A model generated the notes under the pieces. It searched no databases. It was not told the DNA's origin and saw nothing but the letters and a program-made list of their open reading frames with translations. The position numbers and the translations under genes were made by a program. Positions 43,703 through 51,459 of a stretch of 64,000 bases of DNA are shown in pieces. Origin of the DNA: Nonomuraea polychroma (GTDB taxonomy: Bacteria > Actinomycetota > Actinomycetes > Streptosporangiales > Streptosporangiaceae); the NCBI RefSeq assembly GCF_004011505.1, contig NZ_SAUN01000001.1, positions 1,178,001 through 1,242,000 of the forward strand, given 5' to 3'. Every line of letters begins with the position of its first letter. Position 1 is the first letter of the stretch.

Positions 43703-44682
43703 GGATCTTCGTCACCGGCGGTGCCGGGTTCATCGGCTCGCACTACGTGCGCGGCCTGCTCGACGGCGACGCACTCGACGTGTCCGTCACCGTCCTGGAC
43801 AAGATGACCTACGCGGGCAACGCGGCGAACCTGCCGGACGCCCATCCGCGGCTGACCGTCCTCCGCGGGGACGTCTGCGACGGGCAACTGCTGCTGGAGA
43901 TCTTGCCCGGGCACGACGCGGTCGTGCACTTCGCCGCCGAGTCCCACGTGGATCGCTCGCTGATGAGCGGCACGCCGTTCGTGACCACGAACGTGCTCGG
44001 CACCCAGACCCTGCTGGAGGCGTGCCGCCAGACCGGCGTCGAGCGGATCGTGCACGTGTCGACCGACGAGGTCTACGGGTCGGTGAGCCAAGGTTCGCGG
44101 GCGGAGGACGCCCTGCTGCTGCCCAACTCGCCCTATGCCGCATCCAAGGCCGCCAGCGACCTGATCGCGCGGGCGTACTGGCGCAGCCACGACCTGAACA
44201 TCTCGATCACCCGCTGCTCCAACAACTACGGGCCGTACCAACTGGTCGAGAAGGCCATCCCGCTGTTCGTCACGAACCTGCTCGACGGCCTGGAGGTCCC
44301 CTTGTACGGGGACGGCTACCAGGTGCGCGAATGGCTGCACGTCACCGACCACTGCCGCGCGCTCGACCTGGTCCTGCACCAGGGGCGGGCGGGAGAGATC
44401 TACAACATCAGCGCCGGGGTCGAGCTCACCAACCGCGAGCTGGTCAGCCGGCTGCTGGAGCTGTGCGGCGCGGGCTGGGACCGGGTCCGGCACGTCACCG
44501 ACCGCAAGGCGCACGACCAGCGCTACTCGGTAGACACCACCAAGATCCAGGAGGAGCTCGGCTTCACCGCGCAGGTGCCCTTCGACGAGGGACTGGCCGG
44601 GGTGGTCGCCTGGTACCGGGACAACCGTGCCTGGTGGGAGCCGCTGCGCAAGCACCGCGTCGGCCTGACCGGCGCCAGATGA
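43699..44682 (+). CDS. rmlB: dTDP-glucose 4,6-dehydratase
   Basis: The 327-residue extended SDR enzyme converts dTDP-glucose to dTDP-4-keto-6-deoxyglucose. It has the NAD motif VTGGAGFIGSHYV at the N-terminus, the catalytic TDEVYG segment near residue 120, YAASKAASD with the Tyr/Lys pair, and the RCSNNYGPYQ loop typical of RmlB. It overlaps rmlA by 4 bp and is the last gene of the plus-strand operon, followed by two hairpins. With rmlA it forms the common trunk feeding every deoxysugar branch in the window. Confidence 0.95.
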   Translation: MRIFVTGGAGFIGSHYVRGLLDGDALDVSVTVLDKMTYAGNAANLPDAHPRLTVLRGDVCDGQLLLEILPGHDAVVHFAAESHVDRSLMSGTPFVTTNVLGTQTLLEACRQTGVERIVHVSTDEVYGSVSQGSRAEDALLLPNSPYAASKAASDLIARAYWRSHDLNISITRCSNNYGPYQLVEKAIPLFVTNLLDGLEVPLYGDGYQVREWLHVTDHCRALDLVLHQGRAGEIYNISAGVELTNRELVSRLLELCGAGWDRVRHVTDRKAHDQRYSVDTTKIQEELGFTAQVPFDEGLAGVVAWYRDNRAWWEPLRKHRVGLTGAR

Positions 44683-44699
44683 CGGTGCGCAGGAACACA

Positions 44700-44734
44700 C
44701 GGCAGGCCGGATGCCACGAGCATCCGGCCTGCCG
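44700..44734. terminator. Hairpin terminator after rmlB (first of a pair)
   Basis: A perfect 15-bp stem (44700-44714 and 44720-44734) has the loop CACGA. It lies between the convergent rmlB and glycosyltransferase genes. No U-tract follows, which is common for actinomycete terminators. Confidence 0.8.
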
Positions 44735-44740
44735 CGGTGT

Positions 44741-44777
44741 GAGGCGGGCCGGGTGCCACGAGCATCCGGCCCGCCTC
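44741..44777. terminator. Hairpin terminator after rmlB (second of a pair)
   Basis: A 16-bp stem (44741-44756 and 44762-44777, one G-T pair) has the same CACGA loop and nearly the same stem sequence as the hairpin seven bases upstream, so the pair looks like a local duplication. It ends five bases before the glycosyltransferase stop on the other strand. Confidence 0.8.
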
Positions 44778-44781
44778 GCTG

Positions 44782-46005
44782 TCAGGAGGCCAGTTCCTCC
44801 AGGGAACGGGCGACGTCGAGAGGGGACGGCTGGGCGTCGATCTCGGCCCGGAGGCGCGCGGCGGCGGCCGTCACCTCGTTCCCGGCCAGGATTGACGAGA
44901 CCGCCGCGATGATCTCCTCGGTCGCCGTCGTGTTGCCGTTGAGCGCCACGCCGGCGCCGGTCTCGGCGAAGTGCGCGGCGGTGTCCAGCTGCTCCAGGGT
45001 GCCCGCCACCAGGACCTGGGGCAGGCCCAGTGCGGCGGCCGTGAGCGTCGTGCCGCTCCCGCTCTGGTGCACGATCGCGGCGCACGTCGGCAGCAGCAGG
45101 TGCAGCGGCAGCCGCTCGACCACCCGTACGTTGTCCGGCGCCTCCCCCAGCATCTCGAGCTCCGCGCCCGTGACGGTGGTGACGATCTCCACGTCCAGCG
45201 CGGACAGGCTCTTGAGTATCTGCGGGACGAGGAAGCCCTCCGTCCCGGTCAACTGTGTCGTGGTGGTGCCCCACGTCAGGCAGATCCGCCGGCGCGGCGT
45301 GGGCTCGAGCAGCCAGTCGGGCATGTCGCCTGAGCCGTTGTAGGGGACGAACCGGATCGGCATCCTGTTGGGGATGCCGTCGAACTGCATGGACGCCGGG
45401 CAGGGGTCGACGATCGCCGCCGCGTACTCCGCGCGCACCTCCACCCCGTACCGCTCGTACAGGGATCTGATGCCGTCGGCCCATATCTCCGGCGGGGCGC
45501 CGCTGCCGGGGAAGAGTCCGAGCTGCCGCTCCACGGCGGGCCCGGTCAGGTGCGTGACGAATGGCACCCCGGCGACCTCGGCCACCAGCGGCGCCGCCAA
45601 GGCCAGGGGGTTGCCGACGACGAGGTCGGGGCGCCAGACCCGGGCCAGGGGCACGAGGTCGTCGGCCATGGCGGTCGCGGTCTTGACGAACGGGGCGAAC
45701 TTCGCCTCCAGCGCCGGCTTCAGCACCTCGAAGGGCACGTCGCGCGGGCCGGCGACATTGACACCGTCGTCCGGGTGCTCGCGCTGGTAGCGGGCCATCT
45801 CGTCGTTGATCTTCTGGTATTCCGGTTCGAAATCGTAGTCCCGCCCCACGGTGGCGATGGTCAGGCCCGACCGCTTGACCGCTTCCGCCACGTGGGGCTG
45901 GCCCGCCACCCTGACGTCGTGCCCGGCCGCCCGCAGTGCCCAGGCCAGCGGCACCATGGGCATGTAGTGCGTCGGTTGTGACCACGGTACGAAGAGAATC
46001 CTCAT
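44782..46005 (-). CDS. Glycosyltransferase, GT-B, deoxysugar type (second of three)
   Basis: The 407-residue protein is a paralogue of the other two glycosyltransferases, beginning RILFVPWSQPTHYMPMVPLA. The C-terminal donor domain has RICLTWGTTTTQ and LLPTCAAIVHQSGSGTTLTA, with GLPQVLVAGTLEQLDTA. The Gln-Ser-Gly donor loop differs from the Gly-Ser-Ser and Asn-His-Gly versions in the other two, consistent with a different sugar. It follows the N,N-dimethyltransferase and 4-ketoreductase genes on the same strand, so an amino sugar is a reasonable guess. A candidate regulator site lies 59 bp before the start, overlapping the end of the methyltransferase gene. Confidence 0.9.
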   Translation of the reverse strand: MRILFVPWSQPTHYMPMVPLAWALRAAGHDVRVAGQPHVAEAVKRSGLTIATVGRDYDFEPEYQKINDEMARYQREHPDDGVNVAGPRDVPFEVLKPALEAKFAPFVKTATAMADDLVPLARVWRPDLVVGNPLALAAPLVAEVAGVPFVTHLTGPAVERQLGLFPGSGAPPEIWADGIRSLYERYGVEVRAEYAAAIVDPCPASMQFDGIPNRMPIRFVPYNGSGDMPDWLLEPTPRRRICLTWGTTTTQLTGTEGFLVPQILKSLSALDVEIVTTVTGAELEMLGEAPDNVRVVERLPLHLLLPTCAAIVHQSGSGTTLTAAALGLPQVLVAGTLEQLDTAAHFAETGAGVALNGNTTATEEIIAAVSSILAGNEVTAAAARLRAEIDAQPSPLDVARSLEELAS

Positions 46006-46063
46006 GGATCACTACTTTCGGTAGGCGTCGTGCGCTCCACCGGACACCCTCTCCCGCGGCCCT

Positions 46064-46079
46064 TAAGACCAGCTAAGAC
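46064..46079 (-). promoter_or_regulatory. Candidate regulator site upstream of the second glycosyltransferase
   Basis: On the coding (minus) strand GTCTTAGCTGGTCTTA holds two CTTA half-sites exactly 10 bp apart, 59 bp before the glycosyltransferase start. It overlaps the stop codon of the preceding methyltransferase gene, so the glycosyltransferase may have its own promoter. Confidence 0.4.
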
Positions 46080-46795
46080 GGGCCTGAATCACGTGTGCCG
46101 ACGAAGAGCCCGCAGCCCGTCAGGCCGCCCGGCAAGTATGTGGCGGGGCACCCGGCCGCCGCGAACGCCTCCAGGTACTCCTCCAGCGTGAACAGCGCGA
46201 GCAGGTCGATCTCGACGAAGCTGCGGATGCCGTCGCGGTCCGCGACCGTGAAATGGGCCTCCATCCGGGTGGCCCGGCCCTGGCGCGTCGAGTGCGACAC
46301 CCGGGCGATCACCCGGCCCTCCTCCCGCACCACGTCACCGGCCACGTATCCCTCGATGAACTTCTCGGGGAACCACCACGGCTCGACGACCAGCACCCCG
46401 CCGGGCTCCAAGTGGTCGGCCATCGCACGTACCGCCCGGCGCATCTCCTCCGGTGTGGACACGTACCCGATGGCGTTGAACAGGCAGGTGACCGCCTCGA
46501 ACCGGCGGCCGAGGGAGAACTCTCGCATGTCGCCCTCGTGCACGGCCACGCCTGGCAGGGCCTCCAGCGCCTTCTGGCGCATGGGCGGGGAGATCTCCAG
46601 CCCTTCGACGTAGCTGAAGAACTTGCGCAGCGTGCGCAGGTGGGCGCCGGTCCCGCAGGCCACGTCCAGCAGCGAGTCTGCGGCGGGGGAGTGCGCGCGG
46701 ATGAGCTCGGCGACGCCCTTGGCCTCGGCCACCCAGTTCTTCCCGCGCGAGCGGAAGATCAGCTCGTAGATCTCGGAGAGTTCAGTCCCGTACAT
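46073..46795 (-). CDS. dTDP-amino-deoxysugar N,N-dimethyltransferase (DesVI/TylM1-like)
   Basis: The 240-residue SAM enzyme is close in layout to DesVI and TylM1. It has SLLDVACGTGAHL as SAM motif I, YVEGLEISPPM as motif II, the LEPGGVLVVEPWWFPE block characteristic of this group, and ATRMEAHFTVADRDG near residue 180. The family dimethylates a 3- or 4-amino group on a dTDP-6-deoxysugar. Here the substrate could be the product of the TylB-like (53001) or the WecE-like (56278) aminotransferase. The gene lies 13 bp after the 4-ketoreductase gene, so the two are in one operon. Length and C-terminal GLFVGTRD match the family. Confidence 0.92.
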   Translation of the reverse strand: MYGTELSEIYELIFRSRGKNWVAEAKGVAELIRAHSPAADSLLDVACGTGAHLRTLRKFFSYVEGLEISPPMRQKALEALPGVAVHEGDMREFSLGRRFEAVTCLFNAIGYVSTPEEMRRAVRAMADHLEPGGVLVVEPWWFPEKFIEGYVAGDVVREEGRVIARVSHSTRQGRATRMEAHFTVADRDGIRSFVEIDLLALFTLEEYLEAFAAAGCPATYLPGGLTGCGLFVGTRDSGPS

Positions 46796-46808
46796 CTTCC
46801 CGCTCCCG

Positions 46809-47783
46809 TCAGTTCGCGTCGCGGGCGACGGCGGCCACGAGGCTCTCGACCCCGTCGCGCAACGGCACGTGCGGGGCCCAGCCGGTGGCCTTCTGGAAGG
46901 CCGAGGGGTCGAGCACGAGGTCCAGCAGATCGGTGGGCATCAGGGTCTCCGCGGGCGGCACCTGCACGACGGGGACGGGCTCGCGGCCGGTATGCTCGGC
47001 GGCCGCCTGCGCGATCATCGTGAAGGCGGCGCCGATCGTGGTGGCCTGGCCGGTGCCGACCAGCCAGTGGCGGCCTGCGACGGCGTCGATCTCGTCCAGC
47101 GCGGCGGTGAAGGCGCGGGCGCAGTCGTCGGCGCACAGGAGGTCGCGGGCGATCGTGCCGTCGTGCCACATGGTGAGCGGCCGGTCGGCGAGGGCCCGCC
47201 GCGCCATCGCGGCCAGCACCCCGCGATCAGCGTCATGGTCGGGTCCCCGGCTGTAGAGGGTGGCCAGCCGCAGCGAGCACCCGCGTACGACGCCTTCGGC
47301 GGTGGCCGCCTCGATCGCCTGCTCGACGGCCAGCTTCTGCTGGTCGTAGACGGTCAGCGGGTCGTCGGGTTCGTTTCCGTCGAGGCGTACCCGGGCGCCG
47401 CCGCCTACCTGGGACATGGATCCGGCGAACAACACGATCGGCGGGCGTGCCCGGCCGCGCAGTGCGTCGATGAGATCGGTGGCCAGGCCCGCGCCGACCA
47501 GCCCGGCCGCAGGGCCGGTGGCGGCAGCCCGCCAGGTGCCGGCGCCGGACGAGGGCGCGACCAGGTGAATCACCACGTCGGCGGCCGCGACGGCCGCGGC
47601 CACCGATCCCCCTTCCGCCAGGTCGACCGTGCGCACTTCGACCTCCGCCCGCGCTCGCGCGGGGGCGGGGCTCGGCCTGCGCGCGACCAGCCGCAGCCGT
47701 ACGGGCCTGGCCGCCAGCTCGCGTGCGACGGCCCTCCCCAGGAGGCCGGAGGCGCCGAGCACGGTGATGAGCTGTTTCGTCAT
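46809..47783 (-). CDS. dTDP-4-keto-6-deoxyhexose 4-ketoreductase (EryBIV/TylCIV-like)
   Basis: The 324-residue SDR protein begins ITVLGASGLLGRAVARELA with the NAD(P)H loop and has YDQQKLAVEQ with the catalytic Tyr and Lys near residue 155. LLCADDCARAF and ATGWAPHVPLRDG lie in the C-terminal substrate domain. It fits the enzymes that reduce the C4 ketone as the last step of a deoxysugar pathway (EryBIV, TylCIV, EvaE). It is first in the minus-strand group with the N-methyltransferase and a glycosyltransferase. The stereochemistry of the product is not readable from sequence. Confidence 0.88.
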   Translation of the reverse strand: MTKQLITVLGASGLLGRAVARELAARPVRLRLVARRPSPAPARARAEVEVRTVDLAEGGSVAAAVAAADVVIHLVAPSSGAGTWRAAATGPAAGLVGAGLATDLIDALRGRARPPIVLFAGSMSQVGGGARVRLDGNEPDDPLTVYDQQKLAVEQAIEAATAEGVVRGCSLRLATLYSRGPDHDADRGVLAAMARRALADRPLTMWHDGTIARDLLCADDCARAFTAALDEIDAVAGRHWLVGTGQATTIGAAFTMIAQAAAEHTGREPVPVVQVPPAETLMPTDLLDLVLDPSAFQKATGWAPHVPLRDGVESLVAAVARDAN

Positions 47784-47834
47784 GAAGTCTCCCGCATGCC
47801 GTCGGAATCGCTCACGGCAGTGAACCCCATGGCC

Positions 47835-47904
47835 CTAAAGCGGCGCCTCTGTCGTCACAAGATGATCGCCATTTTCAAGATCGACTGGAGCTGTTCACTT
47901 TAGC
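47835..47904. promoter_or_regulatory. Divergent promoter region with two outward TTTAG sites
   Basis: This lies between the divergent 4-ketoreductase (start 47783) and the 108-aa gene (start 47997). CTTTAGGG on the minus strand (47840-47835) faces the former, 52 bp upstream. CTTTAGCGGG on the plus strand (47898-47904) faces the latter, 93 bp upstream. Each is a single strong half-site of the motif seen as direct repeats elsewhere. The rest of the 213-bp gap holds a GATC-TTGAA-GATC palindrome near 47932 and no gene. Confidence 0.35.
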
Positions 47905-47996
47905 GGGAGACAATGAGCTCTTCCTAGGCTGATCTTGAAGATCACCGACCGGTGGTCGTGACACGTGGATCACTCCTCGATGAGGTAGGGAGAGAG

Positions 47997-48323
47997 ATGA
48001 GTGCAGACGGCGACTGGAAGATCACGACTCACACTCCGAGAGGCGACTTTGACTGGTTCATCTCGATCGTGACAACAGGTGAGTCGTTCACGGGCACCCT
48101 TGACATCGTCGAGGACAAGATGACCTTGGACGAGGGACGCATCGACGGTAACGAGCTGACGTGGACATCCACCATGAAGAAGCCTCGAGTTCTGAAGTTC
48201 ACCGCGCGGGCGACAGTCGAGGGTGATGAGATCACTGGAGAGTTCAAGATGGGAATGTTCGGCAACCGTCCCTTCGAGGGAAGGAGGGTCGGCCCGGCCG
48301 AGGAGGAGCCGGTTTCTGCATGA
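47997..48323 (+). CDS. Small uncharacterised beta-rich protein
   Basis: I do not recognise a function. The 108-residue protein has no signal peptide or membrane segment. It reads as alternating short beta strands and Gly/Asp turns: GESFTGTLDIVEDKMTLDEG, GNELTWTSTM, ARATVEGDEITGEFKMGMFG. This resembles the small lipocalin- or beta-barrel-like domains of the form G-D-x-I-x-G found in many actinobacterial proteins. The start is ATG 47997 with GGTAGGGAGAG before it. A longer reading from 47952 lacks a good ribosome-binding site. It is divergent from the sugar genes and precedes the LAL regulator. Binding of a hydrophobic intermediate is conceivable but unsupported. Confidence 0.75.
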   Translation: MSADGDWKITTHTPRGDFDWFISIVTTGESFTGTLDIVEDKMTLDEGRIDGNELTWTSTMKKPRVLKFTARATVEGDEITGEFKMGMFGNRPFEGRRVGPAEEEPVSA

Positions 48324-48342
48324 TCTGAAGGCTCTGCCGTGC

Positions 48343-48358
48343 CGGCCCGAAAGGGCCG
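48343..48358 (+). terminator. Short GAAA-loop hairpin after the 108-aa gene
   Basis: A 6-bp G/C stem closed by a GAAA tetraloop (CGGCCC-GAAA-GGGCCG) lies 20 bp after the stop of the small gene. It is weak compared with other terminators here and may only attenuate read-through into the LAL gene. Confidence 0.4.
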
Positions 48359-48490
48359 TCGTTACCACCGAACGTGGCGATGGGGGAGTCGCCAGCACGG
48401 CGGGCCGTGGTGTTTCCGGCACGTCGACGAAGACCAGCAGCGCCCGGCAAGCCACATGTCCCACCTGCCCAAAGAGCCACGGGGATGCTC

Positions 48491-51364
48491 ATGAAGTTAG
48501 TGGAGCGAGATAGCAAGTTGGATAGGCTTCGGCGCTTGTTCGCCGACTCTACGAAAGGCAAGAGCCAGGTCGCGGCCATCACGGGCGCTGTGGGCAGCGG
48601 CAAGACCGCGCTGCTGCACACCTTCGCCGAGAGCATCGCCGGCGATGGGGGCGTCTTCCTGACCGTGACGGCGTCCCGCACCGAGCGCGCGCTGGAGCTC
48701 GGTGTGATCGGACAGTTGATCTCCAGCGCGGTGCCGTTCGCCGAGGGCGACGAGAGCGCGCGTCGCCTGCTGGACACGGCAGCGCATGGTCTGTCCCTGC
48801 CGGAGAGCCCCGACGCCGCCTCCGAGCTGGATCGCGCGACGGACGGCGTCGGCATCCGCGACGTGCGGTCGCTGGCCGCGCTCAGCAACGCGCTGTTCCG
48901 GCTCGGCGAACGCGGGCCGGTGGTCATCGGGGTCGATGACGTGCACTACGCCGACGTGTCCTCGCTCGAGGTGCTGCTGTACCTCATCAGGCGGGTGAGT
49001 CTGCGCCCGGTGCCCTTTCTCTTCATCCTGACGTGGGGCGCCGATCCGGAGTTCAACCACCCGAAGTTCAACGCGGAGGTCCTGTCCCATCAGCATGTAG
49101 AGGCCCTGAGGCTGGAACTGCTGTCCAGGAACGGCGTGGCCAAGGTGATCAGTGACAAACTGGGCACGCAGGCGGTGGGCCGGCTGACGCCCGCCTGCCA
49201 CGCGATGAGTGGTGGGAACCCGCTGCTGGTGCACGCCCTGCTGGAGGACTACCGGCATGCCGAGTCCGCGCAGCCGGCCGAGTTCGCCCCCGGTGAGGCG
49301 TTCGCCCGGGCCGTGTCCGCCTGCCTGCACCGGGGCGCTCCCTTGACCATGGAGGCCGCCAGGGCGATGGCGGTGCTGGGGCCGCACGCCACGCCGCCGG
49401 TGCTGGCCGACGTCCTGGGTGCCGACCCCGACTCCGTGGTCTGGGCCGTCGAGGCCCTGCACGGGCTCGGGCTGCTGCATTCGGGCATGTTTCGCCACAC
49501 CGCCTCCCGGGAGGCGGTGCTCTGGGAGCTGGATGGCACGGAGCGGTCTGCCCTGCACTACCAGGCCGCCCGCGTGCTGCACGACCATGGCACACCGGCG
49601 ACCGTCGTCGCCGGCCACTTCGTGAACGCCGGCCGCGCGGACGGCGCCTGGACGGTCCCCATCCTGCGGGAGGCCAGCGAGCAGGCACTGGCCGGCAACG
49701 ACATCGAGTCGGCCATGGCCTGGCTGCGGATGGCAGGCCGGGCGTCCACGGACGAGCGTGAGCAAGCGGCCATCAAGGCGTCGCTGGTACGCGCGATCTG
49801 GCGCAGGTGTCCCATCACCGCGCTGCCGTACCTGCCGGACCTCAGCGCGGCGGCGATCGAGCGCCGCCTGGGGCTGCGCGACACGAGTGCCCTCGTCGGG
49901 CAGCTGCTCTGGTTCGGGCAGAAGGAGCAGGCATTCGAGGTCATGACCGCCGTGGAGCGGCAGCGGGGGGCACCGTTCAAGAGCCCGTCCAACTCCCGGC
50001 GGAGCGAGCCGGGGCTGCCCAACCTCGGGTTGCTGGGCCACTGGTCCGCCGATCCGCTCAACTCCTCCCTTGACTACCAGCCGTTGTTGCCCGCGCCGTT
50101 CACGGGAGCGCTGACGTACCTGAACACCCTGCTGGTCCAGGGCGCGGACGAGGAGACGCTGCGTGCTGCGACCAAGGTGCTGCAGGGGGCGCCGCTCGAT
50201 GACGACACCCTGCCCAAGTTCACCTCCGCGCTGGTGTCGTTGGCCTGCATGAACCGGCCGGACGTCGCGGCGCACTGGGGTGACGCGCTCCTGGAGGAGG
50301 CCGAGCAGCGGCGCGTGCCGATGTGGCAGGCGCTGTTCGCCGACCTGCGGGCATTCATCGACATCCGGCGCGGCCGGATGGCCACCGCCGAGCGGTTCGC
50401 GCGGGACGCGCTCAACCTGATCTCCCCGAAGAGCTGGGGCGTGGCCATCGGGGTGCCGATCGCGAACGTGGTGCTGGCCAGCACCGCCGCGGGACGGCTG
50501 GACGATGCCGCGGCGTTCCTCGGCATCCCGGTGCCCGAGGCCACGCTCGAGACCGTGGGCGGGCTGCACTACCTCCATGCCCGCGGCCGCTACCACCTTG
50601 CGATCAACTGCCCGCAGGCCGCCCTGGCAGACTTCGAGACGTGCGGCGACCTGATGATCAAATGGGACATCGACCTGCCCAATTTCGTCGACTGGCGGAC
50701 CCACGCCGCGCAGGCGTGGGCCGCGCTGGGAAACCCTAACCAGGTCCGTGACCTGATGGACGAGCAGCTGGCCGGGCTGGAGGCCGAAGACAGCAGGGTC
50801 AGAGGCGTCAGCCTGCGCATCCTCGCCTCGGTCGCCGAACCCGACGAGGCCATGGCGCTCCTGCGGGAGGCGGTCGCGTGCCTGGAGGCGGCCGGTGACG
50901 CCTACGAGCTGGCCTTGGCCGTGTCGGCGCTCGGCCAGGCGCACGAGGCACGGGGTGAGCAGGAGCGGGTGCGAGAGCTCACCCATCGGGCCCTCGGGCT
51001 GGAGCGGGCGGCGGGGCTCGAGCCCGCCGAACCGGCGCCGACCGCCCCGACCACGCGCGCCGAGCTCAGGAAGAAGGGTGTCGCCGGCACGCCGGGCCCG
51101 GTGCTCGCGGCGCCGGCCGACGCCAAGCGCGGCTCCCCGCTGACCGAGGCAGAGTTGCGGGTGGCCGTGCTCGCCGCGCAGGGGCACAAGAATCGCCAGA
51201 TCGCGGCCAAGCTGTTCATCACCATCAGCACGGTCGAGCAGCATCTGACCAGCGTCTACAGGAAGCTCAACGTCAGGCGCCGTGCGGAGCTGTCCGGCGA
51301 GCTGCAGCGCGTCCATCCGGGGATGTGGCTGCGTGGTACGGCACGCAGGCGCGAAACCGGCTGA
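48491..51364 (+). CDS. LuxR-family LAL transcriptional regulator
   Basis: Large ATP-binding LuxR regulator, about 957 residues. The N-terminal AAA-like domain begins LVERDSKLDRL, with Walker A GAVGSGKT near residue 33 and Walker B VVIGVDDVHYAD near 150. A long TPR-like helical middle follows. The C-terminal LuxR helix-turn-helix spans about residues 880-945 (LTEAELRVAVLAAQGHKNRQ, then TISTVEQHLTSVYRKLNV). Regulators of this class activate many macrolide and polyene clusters. The frame is open further upstream, to 48374, but that part is Arg/Pro-rich. GGGG six bases before ATG 48491 supports the start, and ATG 48485 is an alternative. It is probably the pathway-specific activator together with the SARP at 62842. 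Confidence 0.93.
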   Translation: MKLVERDSKLDRLRRLFADSTKGKSQVAAITGAVGSGKTALLHTFAESIAGDGGVFLTVTASRTERALELGVIGQLISSAVPFAEGDESARRLLDTAAHGLSLPESPDAASELDRATDGVGIRDVRSLAALSNALFRLGERGPVVIGVDDVHYADVSSLEVLLYLIRRVSLRPVPFLFILTWGADPEFNHPKFNAEVLSHQHVEALRLELLSRNGVAKVISDKLGTQAVGRLTPACHAMSGGNPLLVHALLEDYRHAESAQPAEFAPGEAFARAVSACLHRGAPLTMEAARAMAVLGPHATPPVLADVLGADPDSVVWAVEALHGLGLLHSGMFRHTASREAVLWELDGTERSALHYQAARVLHDHGTPATVVAGHFVNAGRADGAWTVPILREASEQALAGNDIESAMAWLRMAGRASTDEREQAAIKASLVRAIWRRCPITALPYLPDLSAAAIERRLGLRDTSALVGQLLWFGQKEQAFEVMTAVERQRGAPFKSPSNSRRSEPGLPNLGLLGHWSADPLNSSLDYQPLLPAPFTGALTYLNTLLVQGADEETLRAATKVLQGAPLDDDTLPKFTSALVSLACMNRPDVAAHWGDALLEEAEQRRVPMWQALFADLRAFIDIRRGRMATAERFARDALNLISPKSWGVAIGVPIANVVLASTAAGRLDDAAAFLGIPVPEATLETVGGLHYLHARGRYHLAINCPQAALADFETCGDLMIKWDIDLPNFVDWRTHAAQAWAALGNPNQVRDLMDEQLAGLEAEDSRVRGVSLRILASVAEPDEAMALLREAVACLEAAGDAYELALAVSALGQAHEARGEQERVRELTHRALGLERAAGLEPAEPAPTAPTTRAELRKKGVAGTPGPVLAAPADAKRGSPLTEAELRVAVLAAQGHKNRQIAAKLFITISTVEQHLTSVYRKLNVRRRAELSGELQRVHPGMWLRGTARRRETG

Positions 51365-51393
51365 AGGATCTAGGACACCGGCGCCGGTGGAAG

Positions 51394-51446
51394 GTCCCCG
51401 GCACCGGGCGGGGCGCACCGCTCGCGCCCCGTCCGGCGCCGGGGAC
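51394..51446. terminator. Bidirectional terminator between LAL gene and P450 gene
   Basis: A long imperfect G/C hairpin starts GTCCCCGGC and ends GCCGGGGAC, with an inner GGGGCGC/GCGCCCC stem. It sits between the convergent LAL and P450 genes and precedes the P450 stop codon by 14 bp. Confidence 0.8.
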
Positions 51447-51459
51447 TGTACTCGTTTGT

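Noticed and set aside
48374..48490. Upstream in-frame extension of the LAL regulator
   Set aside because: The extension is Arg/Pro-rich, overlaps the hairpin after the preceding gene and has no good ribosome-binding site. LVERD is the usual N-terminus of this family.
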